From contig JANSXJ010000006.1 in assembly GCA_024743015.1 (NCBI GenBank), forward strand, positions 1 to 24,953: a DNA stretch of 24,953 bases, in the 5' to 3' direction. This document shows positions 16,547 through 24,895 of the stretch, piece by piece (the stretch's first letter is position 1; each line of letters opens with the position of its first letter). The notes beneath the pieces are model-generated. The model was not told the origin of the DNA and ran no database searches. It saw nothing but the letters and a program-made list of their open reading frames with translations. The position numbers and the translations under genes were made by a program. This DNA is from Hyphomonas sp. (lineage in GTDB: Bacteria; Pseudomonadota; Alphaproteobacteria; Caulobacterales; Hyphomonadaceae).

Positions 16547-18013
16547 ATGGCGATGCGCAAGCAACTGGCAGTCGGGTCTGTCTGGACCGCTGGTGTGCGT
16601 GCCGGTGTTAGCCTGATGGGGCTTGCCAATACTGTCATTCTTGCCCGGCTCCTGACGCCTGAAGACTTTGGTCTCGTCGCGGTCGCCTCTGTCATCTTCG
16701 CGATCATCTCAGCGTTTACAGGATTGTCGCTGGCGGCCGCATTGATCCAGCACAAAGACCCGCAGCGCGAGCACTATGACACCGCCTGGACCCTCGAAGT
16801 GATCCGTGGGGTCTTCGTCGCTGCATTGCTGTTTGTCATAGGCCTGTTCTTTGCCTTTTTTGGCGATCCGCGGATTGAACTCATCATGTACGCGTTCAGT
16901 TTAACCGCGATTATCGGTGCACTGCGCAACCCACGGATCATCGACTTTCAACGGCGCTTGTCGTTTCATCAGGAATTGCTGATTCAACTGGCCGAGAAGC
17001 TTGCCAGTATCGTGGCCGCAGTGACGATTGCGCTGATCTATCAGACGTTCTGGGCCATCGTTGCAGGATGGCTGGCATCGCAAGTGATTTCGGTCGTCTT
17101 GTCCTATGTTCTGATCCCTTACTTGCCACGCATTTCCCTGCGCCGCTGGAAAGGATTGTTCTCGTTTTCCGGTTGGGTCGCCCTGGGTTCGGGCGTCCGA
17201 GAACTGAACTGGCGCGGTGATAAGCTGATGGTCAATGCCGTCCTCGGTCCATCCGTCCTCGGTCAGTACGAAGTTGGAGGCAGGCTGTCGGCTTTGCCGG
17301 TTCGTGAATCCGTCGCACCTCTGGTTCATGTCCTGTTTCCCGCTTTTGCAAAATTGCAGGAAGAGACCGGGCGGCTGCGAAGCGCCTATGTGAGAGCTCA
17401 GCGCATCCTGGCCATGGTGGCGTTCCCGGTTGGAATCGGCTTTGCCCTTGTCGCGGGCCCATTGGTAGAGTTCGCGCTTGGTGCGAAATGGGCGACGGCT
17501 GGCCTGGTGATTCAAGTGCTCAGCACCCTGTTTGCGCTCCAGGCCATTGCCACACCGTTCGCACCGATGGCGATGGGACTTGGGCGAACGCGGCTCTTGT
17601 TCATTCGCGATATTGTCAATCTGGTCGTTCGCTTTCCAATCCTGGTTGTTGGGTTCTTTATGGGAGGGCTGGTCGGCCTGCTGGCGGCGCGCTGCGTCAC
17701 GACGGTGTTCATCATCGGGCAAGACCTGTTCCTGGCACGGCGACTCACTGGCGCAACGTTTCGGCAGCAGATCTTTTCAAGCTGGCGGGCAGGGGTTGCG
17801 TCGCTGGCTATGGTGGCAGTTGTGCTGGGGTTTCACATGATCGGCGTGGTGTCACCAACCGTTTCGGATATTGCTGTCCTGGTCCTGGCTGGAGGGGTCA
17901 GCTATGTCGCTGTGACGATCGGGCTCTGGTGGTCCGCTGGGAAGCCGAATGGCCCTGAGCGGGAAGTGATTGAGATGGTGCACGCTTTCCTTCCGCAATC
18001 GAAAATTGTCTAG
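16547..18013 (+). CDS. Polysaccharide flippase, Wzx/PST type (second copy)
   Basis: A 488-residue multipass membrane protein with about 12-14 hydrophobic segments and the N-terminal signature VILARLLTPEDFGLVAV of the WzxC/PST branch of the MOP superfamily. It should flip undecaprenyl-linked saccharide units across the inner membrane. AAGGA at 16533-16537 is nine bases before the ATG. The downstream pyruvyltransferase starts 2-14 bases after its stop, so the two are probably cotranscribed and translationally linked. The cytoplasmic deacetylase gene lies 66 bases upstream. This position makes it the likelier exporter of the plus-strand cluster's glycan, while the flippase at 11509-12996 is outside that run. 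Confidence 0.9.
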   Translation: MAMRKQLAVGSVWTAGVRAGVSLMGLANTVILARLLTPEDFGLVAVASVIFAIISAFTGLSLAAALIQHKDPQREHYDTAWTLEVIRGVFVAALLFVIGLFFAFFGDPRIELIMYAFSLTAIIGALRNPRIIDFQRRLSFHQELLIQLAEKLASIVAAVTIALIYQTFWAIVAGWLASQVISVVLSYVLIPYLPRISLRRWKGLFSFSGWVALGSGVRELNWRGDKLMVNAVLGPSVLGQYEVGGRLSALPVRESVAPLVHVLFPAFAKLQEETGRLRSAYVRAQRILAMVAFPVGIGFALVAGPLVEFALGAKWATAGLVIQVLSTLFALQAIATPFAPMAMGLGRTRLLFIRDIVNLVVRFPILVVGFFMGGLVGLLAARCVTTVFIIGQDLFLARRLTGATFRQQIFSSWRAGVASLAMVAVVLGFHMIGVVSPTVSDIAVLVLAGGVSYVAVTIGLWWSAGKPNGPEREVIEMVHAFLPQSKIV

Positions 18014-18027
18014 GAGTGTCGAACCGC

Positions 18028-19065
18028 GTGGCTTCTCCCATTCTCAATCCATCCGATCAGGCACTTTTCGACCGGCAGAGCACCGAAATCTGCGCGGTCC
18101 TGGACAAGTATATTCCGGCCAATAAGCCAATTGCGTTCATTCCGTTTCCGTTCGATGGAAATGTCGGCAATCACATGATGTGGATTGCCGTGAATGCGTA
18201 TCTGGAATCGCGCAGCATTCGGGTCGCTTATACCGCTCAGCCCTGGACGCTGAATGTCGATCACCTCAAGCGCGCAGTCGGTGACGGGACGATCGTGTTT
18301 CTTGGCGGCGTGTCTGTGTCGCGTCTCTGGCCCTGGCATGCCGAAGTGAAGCGCAAGGTCGCTGCGGCCTGTCCGGATAATCGGTTGGTGTCCTTGCCAT
18401 CCACCATGATCCTGATCGATGACGAAGACCGAGCCGAGGCGTCGAGCCTGTGGGAAGGCCATTCGGACGCCCACATGTTGGCTCGCGATGAGCTAAGCGC
18501 GCAATCCGGCGGCGACGCGTTTCCGGATACTGTGACCGTCGAAACCGTACACGACACCGCCTTCATGCTGCCGCCACAGCCGCGAAACAAGCAGGCTGCG
18601 GAAATGGATATTATCTGGCTGGCGCGCAATGATCATGAAGGCGCTGGGTTTGCTCGCCCCGAAGATATCATGATCTTCGATTGGCCGAGTACGCTGGAAC
18701 CCTACAGCGCCGATGTGCTGATCAGCCGGATTTGTTCGAAGATCAGAGACGTTGCGCCGGTCTTCAATCCGCTGACAAATCGTGCCTTGAACCGCGCCTA
18801 TATGTCGGTATCGCGGACGATGCTTCGCCGCGGCAATCAGGCCCTCGATCGCGGGCGGGTTCTGGTGACTGATCGCCTGCACCCCCACGTTCTGGCGGCG
18901 CTCCGCGGACAGTATTGCGTGATGTTGCCGGATTTGTACGGAAAGAACCGCGCTGTCTGGGATTACTCGAGCGAGGCTTACAGCACGATATATTGGGCGG
19001 ATAATCCCGAAGACGCTCTGGACCTCGCCCGAGACCTTGCTGCCAGAGACGCGGCTGAGGACTAA
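18028..19065 (+). CDS. Polysaccharide pyruvyltransferase family protein
   Basis: About 345 residues of the polysaccharide pyruvyltransferase family, which adds pyruvate ketals from phosphoenolpyruvate to sugars of exopolysaccharides or cell wall polymers. Visible family features are an early glycine-rich FPFDGNVGNHMMW segment, LGGVSVSRLWPW, and the conserved C-terminal TDRLHPHVLAAL, with Arg283 and His285. Start: AGGAG at 18012-18016 overlaps a GTG at 18016, which it therefore cannot serve well. The GTG at 18028 is 11 bases downstream and is preferred, although that spacing is long. The gene follows the flippase directly and converges on the minus-strand operon, leaving only 12 bases between stop codons. 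The product would give the polymer a negative charge. The acceptor sugar is unknown. Confidence 0.85.
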   Translation: MASPILNPSDQALFDRQSTEICAVLDKYIPANKPIAFIPFPFDGNVGNHMMWIAVNAYLESRSIRVAYTAQPWTLNVDHLKRAVGDGTIVFLGGVSVSRLWPWHAEVKRKVAAACPDNRLVSLPSTMILIDDEDRAEASSLWEGHSDAHMLARDELSAQSGGDAFPDTVTVETVHDTAFMLPPQPRNKQAAEMDIIWLARNDHEGAGFARPEDIMIFDWPSTLEPYSADVLISRICSKIRDVAPVFNPLTNRALNRAYMSVSRTMLRRGNQALDRGRVLVTDRLHPHVLAALRGQYCVMLPDLYGKNRAVWDYSSEAYSTIYWADNPEDALDLARDLAARDAAED

Positions 19066-19077
19066 GGTCAGTGGCGG

Positions 19078-20094
19078 TTAATCCGCGCCGGGCCACCAAC
19101 CATAAATATTCGACGTGACCTTAAAATGCTCGACGGCGTCAGGGTCTGGCTTGTTTGGTCTCAGGGCAAGGAGTGCGGTCTTGATCGCATACTTCAAACG
19201 CAAAACCGAAAGCGCGCCGTCTGGATCAATTCGCTTGGCGAAGTCGGCGCAGATGCGTCTCTCGTCGGCGGAGTATTTTGGCAGCGTTGCGCGCCAGTAC
19301 ATGTCTTTCGCCATACGTCGTTGCATCTCAATCAACCAGGTTTTGGCCTCTGGTAAATTTTCGCACCAGTTTTCCGTCACGAACTCGCACGTTTCAAAAC
19401 ACTCCTCGCGGTCTGAAATCGCGCGGTTGATCTTAGGTGCACTCATCGAGGAAGCGTGGATGCGATACTCTGCCTGCAGATCCTTGATCGCACCAATTGG
19501 CCCATTCGCGGCAAACCGCATCCACATCTCCATATCGGACGTGTGATAGAATTGCGGGAGGTAACCGCCCAGTTCTTTCTGGACCCGGGTGCGCACCACC
19601 GCGGTTGGCGAGGCGACCGGATTACCATGCGTGAAATTTCGCTTGATGAAGTCTGGTCCTGGCACCAACTGAAATTCGCCGTCGCGCTCATCAGGGGTTG
19701 GCGCACGCTCAAATCCATCTCCCACCAGGAGCGCGCGGCCAAAGACCAAATGTACGTCCTTATGGGTCTCCATGATCGCAGTTGCGCGGGCGAGGCTGCC
19801 CGCCGTCAACAAGTCATCCGCAGACAATAGGAGGGCATAATCAGCTTCAGCCCACCCGAGCAGTCCACGATTGGCGGTGCCGATCAGCCCAAGGTTCTGC
19901 TCATTCCTCAGATAGGTGACCCGTGGATCGGCCGCGGCGAGCGCTTGCCCCACCTCTGAAGTGTTGTCCGGAGAGGCATCGTTCAGGATCAGCACCCGTA
20001 CGTCGACATCTCTCTGCGACAGAATGCTGGCGACGCAATCCTCAAGGAAGTGCGCATAATTGTAACAGGGAACGACGATATCGACGCTGGCCAT
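19078..20094 (-). CDS. Glycosyltransferase family 2 protein
   Basis: A 338-residue GT-A fold glycosyltransferase. The N-terminus DIVVPCYNYAHFLEDCV, the nucleotide-binding LILNDASPDNT and the acidic motif SADD (Asp93, Asp94) are standard for family 2. The segment HTSDMEMWMRFA near the middle corresponds to the usual catalytic ED/DxxxW region, and SDME may supply the base. It should add a sugar to a lipid-linked acceptor on the cytoplasmic side of the inner membrane. It is the last gene of the minus-strand operon; its ATG shares one base with the stop of the upstream aminotransferase gene (TAATG), so translation is probably coupled. The natural guess is that it transfers the amino sugar made by the genes before it. 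No transmembrane segment is obvious; the C-terminal 100 residues are unassigned. Confidence 0.9.
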   Translation of the reverse strand: MASVDIVVPCYNYAHFLEDCVASILSQRDVDVRVLILNDASPDNTSEVGQALAAADPRVTYLRNEQNLGLIGTANRGLLGWAEADYALLLSADDLLTAGSLARATAIMETHKDVHLVFGRALLVGDGFERAPTPDERDGEFQLVPGPDFIKRNFTHGNPVASPTAVVRTRVQKELGGYLPQFYHTSDMEMWMRFAANGPIGAIKDLQAEYRIHASSMSAPKINRAISDREECFETCEFVTENWCENLPEAKTWLIEMQRRMAKDMYWRATLPKYSADERRICADFAKRIDPDGALSVLRLKYAIKTALLALRPNKPDPDAVEHFKVTSNIYGWWPGAD

Positions 20095-21242
20095 TATCGC
20101 GCCTGATCTGATGTGACGTCTTTGAGTGCGGCCGCCACTGTGGATATGTCTTCGTCACGCATCTGGCCGTAAAGCGGCAGAATGATCCGCTTGTCCTGGT
20201 CGGCTTCAGAATGCGGCAACGGCGCTGGCAGGGCTGTGTTGCGATAGGTGTCTTCGCGGTGGGCACACATGATACCCCTGCGCGTGGCGATCCCTTTGTC
20301 GAGCATGGCCTGCATCACAGTGCGTTGGTCGCAAGCATCCGGGAGGCGCACACTAAAGCTCTGCCAGTTGGTCCGTGCCCAGCTCGGTTCGGTCGGGACA
20401 TGCAACCATTGTGCCTCGGCGAGTTCGGTGCGGTACAGCTCAACCAATTCACGGCGGCGTTTCACTATGCCAGGCAGCCGTTTCAATTGCTCTCGGCCTA
20501 TGGCGGCCTGGATATCCGTCATGCGGTAATTGTAGCCGAGTTCCGGATGCGTCTCGAAGACCACCTGCTGGGATTTGTGGCGGACTGTATCCGGGACGCT
20601 CATGCCATGCTGGCGCAGGCGCTTGAACCTTGCGGCCCACTCAGCATGCGGCGTCGTGATCATGCCGCCATCACCGGTAGAGAGCACCTTGCGAGGATGA
20701 AACGAAAAGACCGCTGCATCTCCGCGGACGCGGCCGATCTTTTCCCATTTTCCCTCCCACCGGATCTCTGCGCCAGCGGCGCACGCTGCGTCTTCAATAA
20801 CGAAGAGATCATGCGCGCGTGCAAGTTTGACGATTGCGGCGAGATCCGCCGGCATACCCATCTGATGGACAAGAAGGATCGCCTTCGTGCGCGGTGTGAT
20901 CGCCGCCCCGATCAAGGCCGGGTCCATGTTGCAGTTTAGCGGGTCGATATCGATGAAGACGGGGTCTGCGCCGCAATAGCGGATCGCGTTAGCCGTTGCG
21001 ATATAGGAATGGCTGACCGTAATCACTTCATCGCCTTGCCCGACCCCGGCGGCGAGTAGCGCCAGATGCAAGCCGGTCGTGCAATTCGACACCGCGACCG
21101 CATGATCGGCACCAACATAGTCAGCGAACTCGGTTTCAAACGCCGCAACTTCCGGGCCTTGTGTCACCCATCCGGACAGAATTACGCGCGAGGCGGCGGC
21201 GGCCTCTTCCTCACCCATGAGAGGTTTGATGATCGGGATCAT
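20094..21242 (-). CDS. DegT/DnrJ/EryC1/StrS aminotransferase (nucleotide-sugar aminotransferase)
   Basis: A 382-residue PLP-dependent sugar aminotransferase. Lys185, in FSFHPRKVLSTGDGG, is the expected Schiff-base lysine. VIEDAACAAGAE supplies the PLP-binding Asp, and SNCTTGLHLAL the phosphate-binding region. Enzymes of this family convert keto sugars on nucleotide carriers into amino sugars, using glutamate. The ATG at 21242 overlaps the upstream epimerase stop as ATGA and has AAGGA nine bases before it; a longer in-frame start near 21272 lies inside the epimerase gene and lacks support. The gene overlaps the next by one base. Coupling to an epimerase/dehydratase suggests a 4-keto or 3-keto sugar substrate, but the exact sugar is not decided by the sequence. 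It is clearly related to, but distinct from, the aminotransferase at 22256-23371. Confidence 0.9.
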   Translation of the reverse strand: MIPIIKPLMGEEEAAAASRVILSGWVTQGPEVAAFETEFADYVGADHAVAVSNCTTGLHLALLAAGVGQGDEVITVSHSYIATANAIRYCGADPVFIDIDPLNCNMDPALIGAAITPRTKAILLVHQMGMPADLAAIVKLARAHDLFVIEDAACAAGAEIRWEGKWEKIGRVRGDAAVFSFHPRKVLSTGDGGMITTPHAEWAARFKRLRQHGMSVPDTVRHKSQQVVFETHPELGYNYRMTDIQAAIGREQLKRLPGIVKRRRELVELYRTELAEAQWLHVPTEPSWARTNWQSFSVRLPDACDQRTVMQAMLDKGIATRRGIMCAHREDTYRNTALPAPLPHSEADQDKRIILPLYGQMRDEDISTVAAALKDVTSDQAR

Positions 21243-22216
21243 TCCATCACATCCTTGTTCGCACGCCACCAATCGACCAGGCGGCGCAGACCCTCTTCGA
21301 GGTCGATTTCTGCTTCAAATCCCAACAGGTTTTTTGCCTTTTGTGTATCGGCCAGTCGACGCGGAACGGCGTTGACCTTGCGCTCCGGACCATATTCCGG
21401 AACCATATCCGGATCCGCACCCATCACTTTCATCAGGGTCGCTGCAAGCTCGTTCAGGTTTGTCTCGACCCCCGAAGCAACATTGAACACTTCGTCGGTC
21501 GCATCTGATTTCAGGGCCAGAACATTCGCGCGGGCGAGTTCTTCGATATAGATGAAATCCATCGAGGTCAGTCCGTCGCCGAGAATGAGCGGCGGGACGC
21601 CGTCCTCGATTCGCTGCATCCAACGGACCAGAACCTCGGTATATTTGCCATGAATATCCATGCGCGGGCCGTAAACATTGAAGTAGCGCATCGCCACATA
21701 ATCCAGTCCGTACATGGCGTGGAAGGACCGGAAGAGCCCTTCCAGCATCACTTTGGACGCTCCGTACCAGGTATCATTATTGTACGGGTGATGACGCTCA
21801 TTGGTCGGAAACGTATCGGCCATGCCATAGATCGATGCGGACGAGGCCGCGAGGACGCGCTGAACATTGGCTTTGTGGGCGGCCTCGATGACATTGTAAG
21901 TGCCATCATTCATGACTTCCATCGCCTCGCGCGGATCAGCGGCGCAGGCCGTGATACGGATCGCGGCCATGTGGATCACCGCATCCATGCCCTCGGTGAC
22001 GGCTTCGGTTGCCGCGCGGTCGCGAATATCGCCTTTCACCAGCCGCACACGCGAATCCTTCAGGATCTTCTCAACATTTCGCATCGAGCCGCGCACCAGA
22101 TTGTCAAAAATGACGATCTCGCTGGGGCTCTCGTTCGCGAGCAATTGATCAATCGTCGTCGAGCCAATGAGGCCGCATCCGCCGGTGACCAGGATTTTCG
22201 CGCCATCTAGATTCAT
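21239..22216 (-). CDS. NAD-dependent sugar epimerase/dehydratase (extended SDR)
   Basis: A 325-residue extended short-chain dehydrogenase. The NAD-binding motif TGGCGLIG (11-18), catalytic Ser region SSASIYG, Tyr151 and Lys155 in YGASK, and the RYFNVYGPR substrate-binding segment are all present. Proteins of this type act on UDP-, dTDP- or GDP-sugars as 4-epimerases or 4,6-dehydratases. The overall pattern is nearest to UDP-glucose 4-epimerase-like enzymes, but I cannot assign the substrate. Its stop overlaps the start of the following aminotransferase gene by four bases (ATGA), which suggests that it makes that enzyme's substrate. A 39-base gap separates it from the upstream aminotransferase; the ribosome binding site there is weak. 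Soluble and cytoplasmic. Confidence 0.9.
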   Translation of the reverse strand: MNLDGAKILVTGGCGLIGSTTIDQLLANESPSEIVIFDNLVRGSMRNVEKILKDSRVRLVKGDIRDRAATEAVTEGMDAVIHMAAIRITACAADPREAMEVMNDGTYNVIEAAHKANVQRVLAASSASIYGMADTFPTNERHHPYNNDTWYGASKVMLEGLFRSFHAMYGLDYVAMRYFNVYGPRMDIHGKYTEVLVRWMQRIEDGVPPLILGDGLTSMDFIYIEELARANVLALKSDATDEVFNVASGVETNLNELAATLMKVMGADPDMVPEYGPERKVNAVPRRLADTQKAKNLLGFEAEIDLEEGLRRLVDWWRANKDVME

Positions 22217-22255
22217 ATCGGGTGACTTTCTGTCTCTCTTGCCGAGCTTGGTGCT

Positions 22256-23371
22256 CTAGGCGTCGATTTCTGTATCCGCCTGTAGGCGCATGACGGCGTT
22301 CGCGACGATTTCCTGCTGGTCTGGCGTGATCTCAGGGAACATTGGAAGTGACAGGACCTCCGCCGCAGCTTTTTCCGCGTGCGGGAACTGGCCCTCGCGG
22401 TATCCGAGGAAATCAAACGCCTTGAGACGGTGCAGCGCGAATGGGTAGTGAATTCCAGTTGCGACGCCAGCTGCTTTCAATTCGTCGATCCAGCGTGCGC
22501 GGTCAGGCGTTCGGATGGCGTAGACATGATAGACATGACGCCGGTCTTCAGCCTCGAGCGGGATCTGCACTCCGCTGCCCGCAAACAGATTGCGATACCG
22601 TGCGGCAGCGGCGCGGCGCGCTTCGGTCCAGCGCTCAATATGATCCATTTTTACATTCAGGACAGCGCCCTGGAGACCTTCCATCCGCATATTGTAGCCG
22701 ATGATTTCGTGGTGATACTTCTCTTCCGCACCCCAGTCGCGCAGCATACGGAGCTTGCGCGTCCAGTCCTCGCGCGCGGTAACCGTCATACCGGCTTCGC
22801 CGGCGGCTCCGAGATTTTTGCCCGGATAGAAAGAGAAACCGGCAAGGTCTCCGATCGATCCTGCTCTGCGCCCACGATACTCAGCCCCATGCGACTGCGC
22901 CGCATCCTCCATAACGATCAGGCCATGCTTTTTCGCGATCGCCATGATCGGATCCATATCGGCCATCTGGCCATACAGGTGGACAGGTACCACGGCTTTG
23001 GTTCGCGGAGTGATCGCGGCTTCCAGCGCTTCGGGATCCATAGTGAACGTGACCGGATCGATATCGCAGAACACGACTTTTGCGCCGGTATAGTGAATGG
23101 CCGATGCCGATGCGATAAACGTGTGCGGCACAGTGATAACTTCGTCCCCTTCACCGATCCCCGCGGCGAGCAAGCCGAGATAGAGCGCATTGGTCCCGCT
23201 GTTCACGCCGACGGCGAAACCGGTCTCGCAATAGTCAGCAAAGCGGTTTTCGAGCGCCGCGACTTCCGGACCGAGCACGAAGGCGCAGTCTTCAAGTGTC
23301 TTCATCACCGCGGCGTCAATTTCCGGCTTGATCGAGCGGTACTGGGCTTTGAGATCGACAAATGGGACCAT
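22256..23371 (-). CDS. DegT/DnrJ/EryC1/StrS aminotransferase (nucleotide-sugar aminotransferase)
   Basis: A 371-residue PLP-dependent sugar aminotransferase. Lys185, in FSFYPGKNLGAAGEAG, is the expected PLP lysine. VMEDAAQSHGAEY gives the PLP-ring Asp and Gln, and SGTNALYLGL the phosphate-binding part. The ATG at 23371 is one base after the stop of the dehydrogenase gene and starts at the family-typical MVPFVDLKAQY; GAGG nine bases before it is the likely ribosome binding site. A longer open frame to 23476 runs into the upstream gene and is rejected. Together with the Gfo/Idh dehydrogenase and hexapeptide acetyltransferase before it, it resembles the WbpB-WbpE-WbpD functional set, in which a 3-keto sugar is made, aminated and N-acetylated. 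This assignment by context is plausible but not proven. The 39 bases after the gene hold no clear signal. Confidence 0.92.
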   Translation of the reverse strand: MVPFVDLKAQYRSIKPEIDAAVMKTLEDCAFVLGPEVAALENRFADYCETGFAVGVNSGTNALYLGLLAAGIGEGDEVITVPHTFIASASAIHYTGAKVVFCDIDPVTFTMDPEALEAAITPRTKAVVPVHLYGQMADMDPIMAIAKKHGLIVMEDAAQSHGAEYRGRRAGSIGDLAGFSFYPGKNLGAAGEAGMTVTAREDWTRKLRMLRDWGAEEKYHHEIIGYNMRMEGLQGAVLNVKMDHIERWTEARRAAAARYRNLFAGSGVQIPLEAEDRRHVYHVYAIRTPDRARWIDELKAAGVATGIHYPFALHRLKAFDFLGYREGQFPHAEKAAAEVLSLPMFPEITPDQQEIVANAVMRLQADTEIDA

Positions 23372-23372
23372 G

Positions 23373-24416
23373 TCACGCGACCTCATGGGCTGGCAGTTGA
23401 ACGGTCGCTCCGCGGGCCCGCATGGACTGGGTTGCAGCTTCGATCGCTTCAACCATGCGAAGACCGAACCGTCCATCTGAGATGGATTGCGTCTGGTTCA
23501 GAATGCAGTCGCGGAAATGCTCAGTGCCATTGCGAAGCGCTTCGGTATTGGGAACTTTCGGGGCCCACATATCGCCGACGCGATAGCCCACCCGCATTTC
23601 ATGTATCTGCTCAGGATCATCCGTGAGCGACACGCCCTTGTCGTATATTTTCAGTTTCTCGGACGGCTCAAGCTCGTCAAACGTGATCATTTTTTCGGTG
23701 CCGCCAATCAGAATCTTGCGAACCTTTACTGGCGCCAGCCAGGAGACGTTCACATGCGCGATAAACCCGGTTTCGTAGAATAGTGTGATGTAGGCCAGGT
23801 TCTCCGGTGTGCCAGGATAGTGATTGATCCCGGATGCGGAAACCGCGGTTGGTTGCATATCAAACACATAGTCGAGGATAGAGAAATCGTGGACAGCGAG
23901 ATCGGAAATCACGTTCACGTCGCGCTGGAACAGGCCAAGATTGACCCGCGTGCTGTCATAGTAAAGCGGGTTGCCGAGCGACCTGGACTGAACCAGCTCG
24001 CGCATTTTCTGGACCGGTCCGGTATAGAGAAATGTGTGATCCACGTGCAGCACCAGACCGCGGGACGCTGCTTCAGCCACAAGCGCGCGGGCCTGCTCAG
24101 AGGTCTCAGCCATTGGTTTCTCTAGCCAGACATGCTTGCCGGCTTTGAGCGCGGCCATGGCGAGATCGAAATGGGTTGAAACCGGAGTCGCGATTGCAAT
24201 GGCATGAATGTCTGGGTGATGGATCAAAGCCATCGCATCGGTCGTCGTGTTTACAGTTGGGTAGCGCTTCGACACTTTTTCGAGCGCTGTTTCGCTGAGG
24301 TCTGCCACGGAATGCATGCGCGCGCCGTCCAGCTCCGCGAAATTGCGCACCAGGTTTGGGCCCCAATAGCCATAGCCGATCACGGCAATGTTCAGCTTCT
24401 CATCACTCAGGGTCAC
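23373..24416 (-). CDS. Gfo/Idh/MocA family NAD(P)-dependent sugar dehydrogenase
   Basis: A 347-residue oxidoreductase. The N-terminal Rossmann motif is GYGYWG (14-19), the catalytic lysine is Lys100 in LEKPMAE, and His176 lies in [14 protein letters not shown], where the family has its acid/base histidine. Members oxidise or reduce a sugar hydroxyl; in amino-sugar pathways they often make the 3-keto sugar used by a DegT aminotransferase. The GTG start at 24416 overlaps the acetyltransferase stop as GTGA, with GAGGGA nine bases upstream. One base separates its stop from the following aminotransferase. The YGYWGPN N-terminus differs from Pseudomonas WbpB as I recall it, so the assignment as a UDP-N-acetylglucosaminuronate 3-dehydrogenase is only one option. 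A 3-dehydrogenase for another nucleotide sugar fits equally well. Confidence 0.9.
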   Translation of the reverse strand: MTLSDEKLNIAVIGYGYWGPNLVRNFAELDGARMHSVADLSETALEKVSKRYPTVNTTTDAMALIHHPDIHAIAIATPVSTHFDLAMAALKAGKHVWLEKPMAETSEQARALVAEAASRGLVLHVDHTFLYTGPVQKMRELVQSRSLGNPLYYDSTRVNLGLFQRDVNVISDLAVHDFSILDYVFDMQPTAVSASGINHYPGTPENLAYITLFYETGFIAHVNVSWLAPVKVRKILIGGTEKMITFDELEPSEKLKIYDKGVSLTDDPEQIHEMRVGYRVGDMWAPKVPNTEALRNGTEHFRDCILNQTQSISDGRFGLRMVEAIEAATQSMRARGATVQLPAHEVA

Positions 24417-24895
24417 TGGTCCACATCCCTCATGTCACCGCGTATGGTCGCGGGAACTCCGGCAACAATGGCATAGTCGGGTACATTTTTCGTTACGACA
24501 GCGCCTGCCGCGATCATCGCGCCTTCGCCGATGGTCACGCCGCAAACGATGGTGACATTGGAGCCGATTGAGGCCCGGCGTTTCACCAGCGTTGTTTCCA
24601 GCGTCCAATCCTCGTCAGTTTGAGGAGACCCGTCCGGATTGGTCGCGCGCGGAAACCTGTCATTGGTGAACATGACGCCATGTCCCACGAAAACCTCGTC
24701 TTCTATCTCGACGCCTTCACAGATGAAGCTGTGCGAGGAAATCTTGCACCGCGCACCGATCTCCGCGTTCTTCTGAATCTCGACAAATGTGCCAATCATC
24801 GTTCCATCCCCGACCGTGCACCCATAGAGGTTTACAAGGTCCGGGTGAGGGATCTTCACGGCGCCTTTCAGCGTCACATTCTCCGAAATCGGCAT
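24413..24895 (-). CDS. Hexapeptide-repeat N-acyltransferase (WbpD-like, left-handed beta-helix)
   Basis: About 160 residues built mostly of hexapeptide repeats (for example [53 protein letters not shown]), which fold as a left-handed beta-helix and usually work as trimers. The segment [15 protein letters not shown] is typical of sugar N-acetyltransferases such as WbpD, and the C-terminal [17 protein letters not shown] is the common ending of the fold. It should acetylate, or otherwise acylate, the amino group placed by the downstream aminotransferase. Start: two adjacent ATGs (24898 and 24895) follow GGGGA; the second has the better spacing (five bases) and the reading begins close to the family-typical ISENVTL. 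A GTG at 24928 would add 11 residues. First visible gene of the minus-strand operon; its promoter lies near or beyond the right edge. Confidence 0.88.
   Translation of the reverse strand: MPISENVTLKGAVKIPHPDLVNLYGCTVGDGTMIGTFVEIQKNAEIGARCKISSHSFICEGVEIEDEVFVGHGVMFTNDRFPRATNPDGSPQTDEDWTLETTLVKRRASIGSNVTIVCGVTIGEGAMIAAGAVVTKNVPDYAIVAGVPATIRGDMRDVDQ

Noticed and set aside
16901..17722. 273-codon minus-strand open frame
   Set aside because: Antisense to the second flippase; a Gln/Arg/Asp-rich translation is the typical mirror of a hydrophobic membrane protein.
19071..19096. GTGGC...GCCAC arms at the junction of the convergent pyruvyltransferase and glycosyltransferase genes
   Set aside because: Short arms, 16-base loop, no T-run on either strand. 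A two-way terminator would be expected here, but this structure does not support one.
21243..21272. Ten-residue N-terminal extension of the aminotransferase at 20094-21242
   Set aside because: It lies inside the epimerase gene; the ATGA overlap and AAGGA site support the ATG at 21242, and the protein then starts at the family-typical position.
23372..23476. 35-residue N-terminal extension of the aminotransferase at 22256-23371
   Set aside because: It lies inside the dehydrogenase gene; the ATG at 23371 matches the family start and has a ribosome binding site.
22379..23626. 415-codon open frame on the plus strand
   Set aside because: Antisense to the aminotransferase and dehydrogenase genes, which carry complete motifs and overlapping starts. 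The translation has no recognisable domain.
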